NCBI GenBank assembly: GCA_025450585.1
Contig: JANWHD010000030.1
Span: 1-37,494, forward strand
Source of the DNA: Solirubrobacterales bacterium
GTDB lineage: Bacteria > Actinomycetota > Thermoleophilia > Solirubrobacterales > 70-9
DNA: 37,494 nucleotides
Direction of reading: 5' to 3'
Each line of letters begins with the position of its first letter. Positions within the stretch are counted from its first letter, which is position 1. The notes beneath the pieces were generated by a model. It made no database searches. It was given only the letters and a program-made list of their open reading frames with translations, and was not told where the DNA came from. Shown here piece after piece: positions 30,626 to 37,494 of this stretch. A program made the position numbers and the translations under genes.

Positions 30626-32185
30626 ATGCTTACCGTCCAGAGCCTGCTCGACGAACTCGACCTCGAGCTCGTGGCCGGCGCCGACTCGGCCGAAGCGCCG
30701 GTGCGCTGGGTTCACATCTCCGAGCTCGAGGACCCGACGCCATGGCTCTCGGGTGGGGAGCTGATGCTGACGACGGGGATCCCGCTCGGTTCCGCGGCCA
30801 AGCAGCGAGCCTTCGTCCGGCTGCTCGCCGACAGCAACCTCGCCGGGCTCGGCTTCGGCACCGGCTTCAACCACGACAAGATCCCCAAGGCGCTGGTCGA
30901 GGAGGCGAAAAAACGTGACTTCCCGCTCTTCGAGGTGCCCTATTCGACCCCGTTCATCGCGATCACCGAGAAAGCCTTCGCCCGTCTCGTCAACGAGCAG
31001 TACGAGGTGCTGCAGCGCGGCATCGCGGTGCAGCGACGGCTCGAGCGGCTGGTGCTGGAAGAGCGCGGGCTGGAGGAGATCGTGGCGACCATCTCCTCCG
31101 CGGTCGGCGGCACCGTGGCGATCCTCGGCGGTCGCGGCGAACGCCTGGCCGGACGGGCCTTCCGCCGGCAGCTCTCAGCCGAGACCGTGAACGCGATCCG
31201 GGAAGAAGCGCTGGCGCACACCGCCGACGGCCATCCATTCGTTCCCTCGCACTCGGCGGTCGCCGGCCGCGCTCTCGCCCACCCGGTGATCTCGCCCGGC
31301 GGCGGTCCGCCGCAAGCGTGGGTGGTGATCGTCCGCGACTCGGGCGGCCTCGGCGACTTCGAGCGGCTGATCTTGCAACAGGCGGTTGCCGTCGTCGCCC
31401 TGGAGCTGATGCGGCGCCGAGTCGCGAGCGAGACCGAGCGGCGGCTCGCCGGCGACGTCCTCGCCGGGGCGCTGGGCGGGCGGCTCGATCCGACCGAGCT
31501 GCGCCGCCGCCTCGAGCCCTTCGGGATCGGGGACGAGGCCGCGGTGCTGGTCTTCGACCTCGACGACCCGGCTGCCGCCGAGCCGGTGCTCGAGCGGGCG
31601 CTCGCCGCCGACGCCTGCCCCGCCGTGGTCGCGCCACACGCCAGCGGTCGCCGCGAGCTGCTCTGCGCGGTCGTCGACGCCGCCGACCGCGACCCGGTCG
31701 ACCTCGCCGCCGACGCCCGTCGCGCCCTGGTCAAGGAACAGGGCGCCGTCCGTGCCGCCGCCAGCCGCCCGGCACCGCCCGAGAGCCTGCGGCACTCCTT
31801 CCACGAGGCGCGTTGCGCCCTCGAGGCGACGGCGATCGGCAAAAACGGCAGCGCCCCGGAGGTGGCCTCCTGGCGCGACCTCGGCGCCTTCACGCTGCTG
31901 CTCTCGATCCAGGACGACGAGGCGCTGAAGCTCTACTGCGACAGCGTGCTCGGCCCGATCGAGGAGGGCGACGAGGACTACGGCGGCGAGCTGCTGCGCT
32001 CGCTGGAGGCCTTCATCGAGCAGAACGGCCAATGGGAGAAGGCCGCTCGCGAGGTGTACTGCCACCGGCACACGCTGCGCTACCGGATGCGCAAAGTCGA
32101 GGAGCTGACCGGGCGCGACCTCTCGCGCGCCCATGACCGGATCGAGTTCTGGCTGGCGTTGCGCGCCAGGGAGCTGGTGACGTGA
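30626..32185 (+). CDS. PucR-family transcriptional regulator
   Basis: A 519-residue protein from the ATG at 30626. The N-terminal PucR domain (about residues 5-120) reads MLTVQSLLDELDLELVAGAD with WVHISELEDPTPWLSGGELM. A middle sensory region follows, and the C-terminal PucR-type helix-turn-helix (about residues 455-512) reads EQNGQWEKAAREVYCHRHTL and RYRMRKVEELTGRDLSRAHD. Family members control purine, proline, GABA and polyamine catabolism, usually as activators. It lies 8 bp after the aminotransferase and its stop codon overlaps ald (GTGA), so it is transcribed with the genes it probably controls. Confidence 0.88.
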   Translation: MLTVQSLLDELDLELVAGADSAEAPVRWVHISELEDPTPWLSGGELMLTTGIPLGSAAKQRAFVRLLADSNLAGLGFGTGFNHDKIPKALVEEAKKRDFPLFEVPYSTPFIAITEKAFARLVNEQYEVLQRGIAVQRRLERLVLEERGLEEIVATISSAVGGTVAILGGRGERLAGRAFRRQLSAETVNAIREEALAHTADGHPFVPSHSAVAGRALAHPVISPGGGPPQAWVVIVRDSGGLGDFERLILQQAVAVVALELMRRRVASETERRLAGDVLAGALGGRLDPTELRRRLEPFGIGDEAAVLVFDLDDPAAAEPVLERALAADACPAVVAPHASGRRELLCAVVDAADRDPVDLAADARRALVKEQGAVRAAASRPAPPESLRHSFHEARCALEATAIGKNGSAPEVASWRDLGAFTLLLSIQDDEALKLYCDSVLGPIEEGDEDYGGELLRSLEAFIEQNGQWEKAAREVYCHRHTLRYRMRKVEELTGRDLSRAHDRIEFWLALRARELVT

Positions 32186-33381
32186 GGGTCGGGATTCCCG
32201 CCGAGATCAAGCCGGACGAGTACCGGGTCGCGATCACGCCGGCCGGGGTGAGGGAGATGACCGAGCACGGCCACGAGGTCCTGATCGAGGCCGGGGCGGG
32301 CGTGGGCAGCGCGATCTCCGACGCCGAATTCGTGTCCCAGGGCGCGCGCATCGCCCCCAGCGCGGCGGCCGTCTTCGGCGAGGCCGAGATGGTGATCAAG
32401 GTGAAGGAGCCACAACCGGCCGAGGTCGAGATGCTGCGCCCGGGCCAGCTCCTCTTCACCTACCTGCACCTCGCCCCCGACCCCGAGCTGACCCGCGGGC
32501 TCTGCGGATCCGGTGCCACCTGCGTCGCCTACGAGACGGTCGAGGACGCGCGCGGCCGGTTGCCGCTGCTGGCGCCGATGAGCGAGATCGCCGGCAAGAT
32601 CGCCACCCAGGCCGGCGCCTTCATGCTCGAGAAGCCGCTCGGCGGCCGCGGGATCCTGCTCGGCGGCGTGCCCGGCGTCGCCGCGGCCAACGTGATGGTG
32701 ATCGGCGGCGGCGTGGTGGGAATGAACGCGGCCTTCATCGCGATCGGGATGGGAGCGGACGTCTTCGTCTTCGACAAATCGATCGACCGGCTGCGCGAGC
32801 TGGAGATCGATTTCGCCGGTAGCTGCTCGACCGTCTACTCGACCACGCTGGCGGTCGAGGAGATGCTGCCGCGTGCCGACCTCGTGATCGGCGCCGTCCT
32901 CGTCCACGGCGCCCGTGCTCCCTACGTCGTGCGGCGCGAGCAGCTGGCGCTGATGAAGCCCGGCGCCGTCCTGGTCGACGTCGCGATCGACCAGGGAGGG
33001 TGCTTCGAGACCTCGCACCCGACGACCCACCAGGACCCGACCTTCGAGGTCGACGGGATCATCCACTACTGCGTCGCCAACATGCCCGGCGCGGTGCCGA
33101 TCACCTCGACCCACGCCCTCACCAACGCGACCCTGCCCTACGCGATCGCCCTCGCCGACGAGGGGGTCGCCGGAGCGATCCGGCGCGACCCCGGCCTGCG
33201 CCCCGGCGTCAACGTCGCCGCCGGCGCGGTCACCCACCCCGCGGTCGCCGAAGGCGTAGGCGTGGAGTGCGTCCTCGTGGAGGACGCCCTAAACCTGCAA
33301 CCCCCCGCCGACGGGACTCAAACGAGACATATAGGCGTATCTGAGGCCCGTCGGCCCCAACACGTGGAGGCGAATGAGTGA
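32182..33381 (+). CDS. ald: Alanine dehydrogenase with a repeat-coded C-terminal tail
   Basis: A 399-residue NAD-dependent L-alanine dehydrogenase: [20 protein letters not shown] at the N-terminus, KVKEPQPAE with the substrate lysine, [12 protein letters not shown] with the catalytic histidine, the NAD fold [14 protein letters not shown] and the block [20 protein letters not shown]. It oxidises alanine to pyruvate and ammonia, so here it would regenerate the acceptor used by the aminotransferase. It starts at a GTG overlapping the PucR stop. The last 26 residues, from PPADGTQ, extend past the usual end of the family and contain [11 protein letters not shown], coded by the palindromic element shared with the MmsA-like gene. 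Confidence 0.93.
   Translation: MRVGIPAEIKPDEYRVAITPAGVREMTEHGHEVLIEAGAGVGSAISDAEFVSQGARIAPSAAAVFGEAEMVIKVKEPQPAEVEMLRPGQLLFTYLHLAPDPELTRGLCGSGATCVAYETVEDARGRLPLLAPMSEIAGKIATQAGAFMLEKPLGGRGILLGGVPGVAAANVMVIGGGVVGMNAAFIAIGMGADVFVFDKSIDRLRELEIDFAGSCSTVYSTTLAVEEMLPRADLVIGAVLVHGARAPYVVRREQLALMKPGAVLVDVAIDQGGCFETSHPTTHQDPTFEVDGIIHYCVANMPGAVPITSTHALTNATLPYAIALADEGVAGAIRRDPGLRPGVNVAAGAVTHPAVAEGVGVECVLVEDALNLQPPADGTQTRHIGVSEARRPQHVEANE
33313..33356 (+). repeat. Palindromic 44-nt element, copy 2 (end of ald, before the second ALDH)
   Basis: The stem GGGACTCA/TGAGGCCC has one A-G mismatch, and the inner GAGACATATAGGCGTATC is identical to copy 1. The three differences from copy 1 are one in the left arm, one in the AAGGAG/AACGAG loop and one after the stem. 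It is read in the same frame as copy 1 and ends 21 bp before the GTG of the next gene. Confidence 0.9.
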
Positions 33382-34823
33382 TGGCTGCGGCTGAGAAGAC
33401 GAAGCTGAGGAACTTCATCGGCGGCAAGGCGGTCGACCCGGCCGAGGGCGGGATGGAGGACGTGGTCAATCCCGCCACGGGTGACGTGATCGCCTCGGCA
33501 CCGCTCTCGACCAAGCCCGACGTCGACGCCGCGGTGGCGGCAGCCAAGGCCGCATTCCCCGGTTGGGCGGGAACGCCTCCGGGCGAACGGGCGCGGGCGC
33601 TGCTGCGGATGGCCGACCTGATCGAGGAGCGCGGCGAGGAGATCGCCGACCTCGAGGCGGCCGACGCCGGCAAGCCCCGCGCGGCGGTGGTCGAGGACGA
33701 AATCCCGGTGATGGCCGACCAGCTGCGCTTCTTCGCCGGTGCCGCGCGCACGATGGAGGGCCGCGCTGCCGGCGAGTACATGGAGGGCCACACCTCCTTC
33801 ATCCGCCGCGAGCCGATCGGCGTGGTCGGCCAGATCACGCCCTGGAACTACCCGCTGATGATGGCGATCTGGAAGATCGGCCCTGCCCTGGCGTCCGGAA
33901 ACACGGTGGTGATGAAGCCAGCCGAGACGACGCCGCTGACCACGCTGCTCTTCGCGGAGTGGTGTGGGGAGATCCTGCCTCCCGGCGTCTTCAACGCGAT
34001 CGGCGGCCACGGCGAGCCGACCGGTGCTGAGCTGGTCACCCATCCCGACGTGGCGATGGTCTGCCTCACCGGCTCGCCCCCGACCGGCAAGTGGATCGCC
34101 AAGGCGGCGGCCGACTCGCTGAAGCGGGTCCACCTCGAGCTCGGCGGCAAGGCGCCGGTGGTGATCTTCGACGATGCCGACATGGAGGCGGCGATGGAGA
34201 CGATCGCCGGGACCGGCTACTACAACGCCGGCCAGGACTGCACCGCCGCCACCCGAGTTCTCGCCTCGAAGGGCGTTTACGACGACGTCGTCGGGGGGCT
34301 CGCCGAGGAAGCCCGGGGCCTGGTGCTGGGCGACACGATGTCCGCCGACACGACGCTGGGCCCGCTCAACTCCTCCCGTCAACGGGAGCGAGTTGAGGGC
34401 TTCCTCGAGCGCAGGCCCGGCAACGCCGAGATCGTCACCGGCGGCGCCCAGCCCGACCTTCCCGGCTTCTTCCTCGAGCCGGCGGTCGTCGCCGGACTGG
34501 AGCAAAGCGACGAGATGATCCAGGACGAGATCTTCGGCCCGGTGATCACGGTGCAGCCCTTCACCGACGAGGCGAAGGCGATCGAGTGGGCCAACGGCAC
34601 GCGCTACGGGCTCGCCTCCTCGGTCTGGACCCGCGACGTGGGGCGGGCGATGCGGGTCGCCAACGCGCTCGAGTTCGGCTGCGTCTGGATTAACGACCAC
34701 ATCCCGATCGTCGCCGAGATGCCGCACGGCGGCTTCAAGCAGTCCGGCTACGGCAAGGATCTGTCCGTCTATGCCTTGGAGGACTACACCGAGATCAAGC
34801 ATGTGATGATCAACTTGGCATGA
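33378..34823 (+). CDS. patD: Gamma-aminobutyraldehyde dehydrogenase-like ALDH (PatD-type)
   Basis: A 481-residue NAD(P)-dependent aldehyde dehydrogenase. [35 protein letters not shown] (general base E254) and [14 protein letters not shown] (nucleophile C288) match the PatD/YdcW subgroup of aminobutyraldehyde and betaine aldehyde dehydrogenases. It would oxidise 4-aminobutanal, formed by putrescine transamination, to GABA. GGAGG at 33366-33370 suits the GTG at 33378; the ATG three bases later is an alternative. It overlaps the ald stop, and its own stop overlaps the RTX gene start. Confidence 0.88.
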   Translation: MMAAAEKTKLRNFIGGKAVDPAEGGMEDVVNPATGDVIASAPLSTKPDVDAAVAAAKAAFPGWAGTPPGERARALLRMADLIEERGEEIADLEAADAGKPRAAVVEDEIPVMADQLRFFAGAARTMEGRAAGEYMEGHTSFIRREPIGVVGQITPWNYPLMMAIWKIGPALASGNTVVMKPAETTPLTTLLFAEWCGEILPPGVFNAIGGHGEPTGAELVTHPDVAMVCLTGSPPTGKWIAKAAADSLKRVHLELGGKAPVVIFDDADMEAAMETIAGTGYYNAGQDCTAATRVLASKGVYDDVVGGLAEEARGLVLGDTMSADTTLGPLNSSRQRERVEGFLERRPGNAEIVTGGAQPDLPGFFLEPAVVAGLEQSDEMIQDEIFGPVITVQPFTDEAKAIEWANGTRYGLASSVWTRDVGRAMRVANALEFGCVWINDHIPIVAEMPHGGFKQSGYGKDLSVYALEDYTEIKHVMINLA

Positions 34824-36535
34824 GGGTGGTCATTGCAGGGGTGTCGCTTGTCGCGGCCGCGGTTCTCTTCATCGCGGCGTCGCCGGCGCCCGAAGAAGAA
34901 GACCCGCGCTGCCATGGCCGGCAGGCGGAGATCGTCGGCACCGACGGGGATGACGAGCTGCGAGGAACGCCCGAGCGCGACGTGATCTGGGGCGGGGGCG
35001 GGGCCGACTCGATCCACGGCAGCCTCGGCAACGACCTGCTTTGCGGCGGCCCGGGAGCTGACCTGGTTCACGGCGGCCGTGGCAACGATGAGGTCGACGG
35101 TGGCGCCGGGGACGGAGACCGGGCAATCGGCGACCTCGGCGACGACAAGGTGCTCGGCGGCACCGGCGACGCCGACGAGGCGGCGGGCAGCCTCGGCATC
35201 GACACGGTCAGCGGCGGGCCCGGGGACCTCGACCTCGTCCACGGCGACTACGGCTACGACCGCATGGACGGCGGCCCGGGGCAACACGACATCGCCTCGT
35301 TCGCGACCGACGTCGCCGCCGTGAAGGGCGGCGGCGGGGTCAAGGTCTCGCTCGCCAGGCACAGGGCGCGCGGCGACGGCCACGACCGTCTCTTCCGCTT
35401 CGAGGACCTCGAAGGCTCCGCCTTTGACGACGTCCTCGTCGGCAATCACCGCGCCAACCTGATCGACGGGGGTGCCGGCGACGACGTCATCCGCGGTGGC
35501 GGCGGCCGCGACGAGCTGACCGGAGACCAGGGAACCGATCGGTGCGCCGGCGCCGAGGGGCGCGCCTCCTCCTGCGGGCGCGAGAAGAGGATTAGGGCCT
35601 CCGCATACGTCGAGCTCGATCCCGCGCCCGGCGGCGGGAGCGGTCTGCAGCTTCTCGGCGGCGGTGGCGCGGACCGCTTCGTCGTCGCCTTCGACGAAGC
35701 GTCCTCCACGTTCGGGGTCGCCGCCACGGCGAGCATCGCCGTGGGACCGGGGTGTGAGCTCCTCGACGCCACGCAGGCGAGCTGCCCCGCCGAAGGGCCG
35801 GCGCGCTGGTTGATGGCCGACCTCGGCCCCGGCAACGACGGTCTCACGGTCGAAGGCTCGCTGGCCGGTGCCCAGAACGTTCGTATCGCCGGCGGCCTCG
35901 GCAACGACACGATCCACGGGGGGGATGAGGACGACCTGATCGAGGGAGGCCACGGCGCCGATCGCCTGTTCGGCGGGGCGGGGGCAGACGGCTTGATCGG
36001 CAGCGTGCCCGGGCCCACCTTCCTCTACGGGGGCCCCGACGGGGACCTGCTCGCTGCCGGCGGCGGCTGTGCGGGCGGGGCACTCGTCGGCGGTCCCGGT
36101 CGCGACGACGCCTCCTTCGCCGAGACGCCGGCGCATCCCGGCATCCTCCACGTTTCCTTTCCCGCCCACGCGGCCTGGATCGACGTGGTGCCGGGGTGCG
36201 ATCGCGTCCGCCTCTCGCCCACCAACGAGGACATGGAGGGCTCCTTCGACTGGGACGTCCTGGTCGGCGACGGCCGTGCCAACAACATGCTCGGCCAGCC
36301 CGGCGCCGACCGCTTCTACGGTGGCGGTGGCGACGACGTGATCGACGCCCGCGACGGCACCCGCGACTTCTCGATCCAGTGCGGCCGCGGCGCCCCCGCC
36401 ACGAAGGGAAGGCCCGCCCGCGGCGCCCCCACCGGCCGCGCCCTCATCGACCCCTTCGACCCCGGCACGACCCTCTGCGCCATCTCGAAACACGGCAAGC
36501 CCGTCGACGGCCTAGGCGTCGCAGACGAGCCCTGA
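34820..36535 (+). CDS. Secreted RTX-repeat calcium-binding protein
   Basis: A 571-residue exported protein with a signal peptide (about residues 1-20). Two blocks of glycine/aspartate nonapeptides of the GGxGxDxUx type bind calcium: residues about 38-165 (for example [35 protein letters not shown]) and about 355-400 ([28 protein letters not shown]), with single repeats near the C-terminus. A beta-rich domain with cysteines lies between. No lipase, protease or adhesin domain is recognised. Its ATG overlaps the PatD-like stop codon (ATGA), so it would be translated with the catabolic operon, which is odd for a surface protein. Confidence 0.85.
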   Translation: MRVVIAGVSLVAAAVLFIAASPAPEEEDPRCHGRQAEIVGTDGDDELRGTPERDVIWGGGGADSIHGSLGNDLLCGGPGADLVHGGRGNDEVDGGAGDGDRAIGDLGDDKVLGGTGDADEAAGSLGIDTVSGGPGDLDLVHGDYGYDRMDGGPGQHDIASFATDVAAVKGGGGVKVSLARHRARGDGHDRLFRFEDLEGSAFDDVLVGNHRANLIDGGAGDDVIRGGGGRDELTGDQGTDRCAGAEGRASSCGREKRIRASAYVELDPAPGGGSGLQLLGGGGADRFVVAFDEASSTFGVAATASIAVGPGCELLDATQASCPAEGPARWLMADLGPGNDGLTVEGSLAGAQNVRIAGGLGNDTIHGGDEDDLIEGGHGADRLFGGAGADGLIGSVPGPTFLYGGPDGDLLAAGGGCAGGALVGGPGRDDASFAETPAHPGILHVSFPAHAAWIDVVPGCDRVRLSPTNEDMEGSFDWDVLVGDGRANNMLGQPGADRFYGGGGDDVIDARDGTRDFSIQCGRGAPATKGRPARGAPTGRALIDPFDPGTTLCAISKHGKPVDGLGVADEP

Positions 36536-36629
36536 TTTAGATCGCTCCTATGTCAAGGCATACCTCTGAGAACCAACGGTGCCCTCGGAATACCTATTGA
36601 GAAAAGAAGGGGAATCAAAAGCAGGTGCG

Positions 36630-37163
36630 TCAGGGCGCTGCCGAAGCGAGAACCAAATCGCAGTAGCTGCAGCCGATGAGATCCGAGTCCTGGATGCCTA
36701 GCCGGTGGCGGAGGTCAGCTAGCAACGCCTCAAAGCGCGCAAGGTCTGGGTTCTCTGGTGTAGCGACGCCCTCGAACTCGATGAAGCTTCCAAGGGCATC
36801 AACGCAATCAAGATGAATCCTCACGCCTTCGTAAAGGAAGAGCTGCCGTGCTTTTCGGACCATTGTCTTGATGCCGAGTGCGCTGGCCAGTGCGGCTTCC
36901 AGCCCTAGGTCGTCCTCGACCTCCACGATCCGGTAGCGGCTCTCCCTTTGGCCAGAGTCGTTAGGACGCTCATAGGCGATCAGGTGGGCAAGCGCGCCCC
37001 TCTCGCGACGCAGCTTCAGACGACCCCGCGGGACATCGAAATAGGTGTCCTCCTGGAGGAGAACGCCCCTGGTCTCCGCGCCCAACTCTTCACAAATCTC
37101 GCGTGATCTTCCCGGATCTCGATCGTTGGCTTTTAACTCTAGATTTCGACGCGCGAGACCCAT
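36630..37163 (-). CDS. CYTH-domain protein (class IV adenylate cyclase/thiamine triphosphatase-like)
   Basis: A 177-residue protein from the ATG at 37163, which has AGGGTGG upstream and begins MGLARRNLELKANDRD. The CYTH signature ExExK is present as NLELK, with asparagine for the first glutamate, a variant common in bacterial members. DTYFDVPRGRLKLRRERG, YRIVEVEDD, KARQLFLYEGVRIHLDCVD and GSFIEFEGV are the alternating charged strands lining the triphosphate tunnel. These enzymes act on triphosphates with divalent metals; the substrate is not decided. The frame is open upstream to 37475 through repeats that are not coding. Confidence 0.85.
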   Translation of the reverse strand: MGLARRNLELKANDRDPGRSREICEELGAETRGVLLQEDTYFDVPRGRLKLRRERGALAHLIAYERPNDSGQRESRYRIVEVEDDLGLEAALASALGIKTMVRKARQLFLYEGVRIHLDCVDALGSFIEFEGVATPENPDLARFEALLADLRHRLGIQDSDLIGCSYCDLVLASAAP

Positions 37164-37290
37164 TTGGGCCACCCTAATCATCATTCTCGACGCTAAGAGG
37201 CTGCTCCGTCCATGGTCAGAGAGGGCAGCTCCTGCAGCGCCCTCCAGACGATCTGCCCGACAGCTCCCAATAAGCCTGAGCTTGCGAAGT

Positions 37291-37330
37291 CGGCACCAGG
37301 TCTCCCAAGCTTTAAAGAGAGCTTCCGGCG
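37291..37330. repeat. Module related to the hairpin at 8722-8760
   Basis: CGGCACCAGG, then AAGCT and AGCTT around TTAAAGAG, then CGGCG, follow the same order as at 8722-8760 with scattered changes that weaken the stem. It lies 61 bp before family II copy 3, against 88 bp for the pair near 8.8 kb. Confidence 0.55.
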
Positions 37331-37390
37331 GGACACCGTTTTCGGACGAGGATCCTCTGAAGCCCGGCGTGCTGTCGAAGGCCCCCGGGT

Positions 37391-37446
37391 TGCCCACCCC
37401 CAAAAACACAAACGCGGGGCCCGGCGCCCCATTTGGGGGGCGGGCA
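37391..37446. repeat. Palindromic repeat, family II copy 3 (diverged)
   Basis: Arms 37391-37404 and 37432-37446 pair with one mismatch and one extra base. Between them CCAAAAACACAAACGCGGGG and the GGGGC/GCCCC mini-stem align with the core of copy 1 at 8865-8904. The outer arms differ from both other copies. Confidence 0.65.
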
Positions 37447-37494
37447 GACCCCCCCCCAACCCCAACCCCCAGCACAATTAGCCAAAATACACCC

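Larger units (their letters stand above)
37164..37494. other. 331-bp terminal region, repeats only
   Basis: From the CYTH start to the window edge. No gene is supported. It contains the hairpin module related to 8722-8760, family II copy 3, and then a run of C with CCCCAAC repeats close to the edge. Confidence 0.6.

Overview
The window is a high-GC bacterial chromosome segment that looks actinobacterial. My best guess is the Thermoleophilia (Solirubrobacterales) branch, inferred from gene content, codon bias, frequent GTG/TTG starts and the many 4-8 bp gene overlaps; there is no rRNA or other marker to prove it.

Left part (1-5.6 kb): the start of a minus-strand respiratory complex I operon, nuoA-B-C-D-E-F, with nuoF cut by the window edge. 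The genes overlap by 8-10 bp except between nuoD and nuoE, where a 95-bp nested inverted repeat sits directly on the nuoD stop codon. Small membrane-protein genes and a VOC-family gene follow, separated by terminator-like hairpins in the convergent gaps.

Middle (6.5-17.3 kb): a low-GC secreted cysteine-rich protein, a SpoIID/LytB-type cell-wall protein, a repeat-packed 415-bp convergent gap, an OatA-like acyltransferase/SGNH protein overlapping a secreted SGNH hydrolase, a lipoprotein, an ECF sigma factor without a good start codon, a TetR regulator, two tandem S51-family peptidases, a YdeI-like protein, a ferritin and an enolase-superfamily enzyme.

Accessory stretch (17.3-23.4 kb): a PIN/HTH toxin-antitoxin pair, an FAD amine oxidase-like gene, a ParE/RHH toxin-antitoxin pair, then a stretch that reads as lower in GC and holds orphan genes: a small multi-TM protein, a lone MoaD/ThiS-like beta-grasp protein ending in GGG, a single-TM protein and a HEPN-like protein. 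It ends beside a 3' fragment of a tRNA-Ile-like gene that could be an old attachment site.

Right part (23.4-34.8 kb): a coherent polyamine/amino-aldehyde catabolic locus. A potA-D-B-C uptake system and an MmsA-like aldehyde dehydrogenase run left. An amine:pyruvate aminotransferase, a PucR regulator, alanine dehydrogenase and an aminobutyraldehyde dehydrogenase-like gene run right. The inferred flow is import of a polyamine, transamination to an amino-aldehyde with pyruvate as acceptor, oxidation of the aldehyde, and recycling of the alanine to pyruvate by Ald. An RTX-repeat secreted protein overlaps the end of this operon, and a CYTH-domain gene closes the window.

The most unusual content is repetitive. 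(1) A 44-nt palindromic element occurs twice, 41/44 identical, in the same reading frame, once in the N-terminus of the first aldehyde dehydrogenase and once in the C-terminal tail of Ald, just before the second aldehyde dehydrogenase. (2) Two nested inverted repeats have unrelated stem sequences but a shared 15-nt spacer. (3) Three palindromes have unrelated outer arms around a shared core. In families 2 and 3 pairing is kept while stem sequence differs between loci, which ordinary transposition does not explain.
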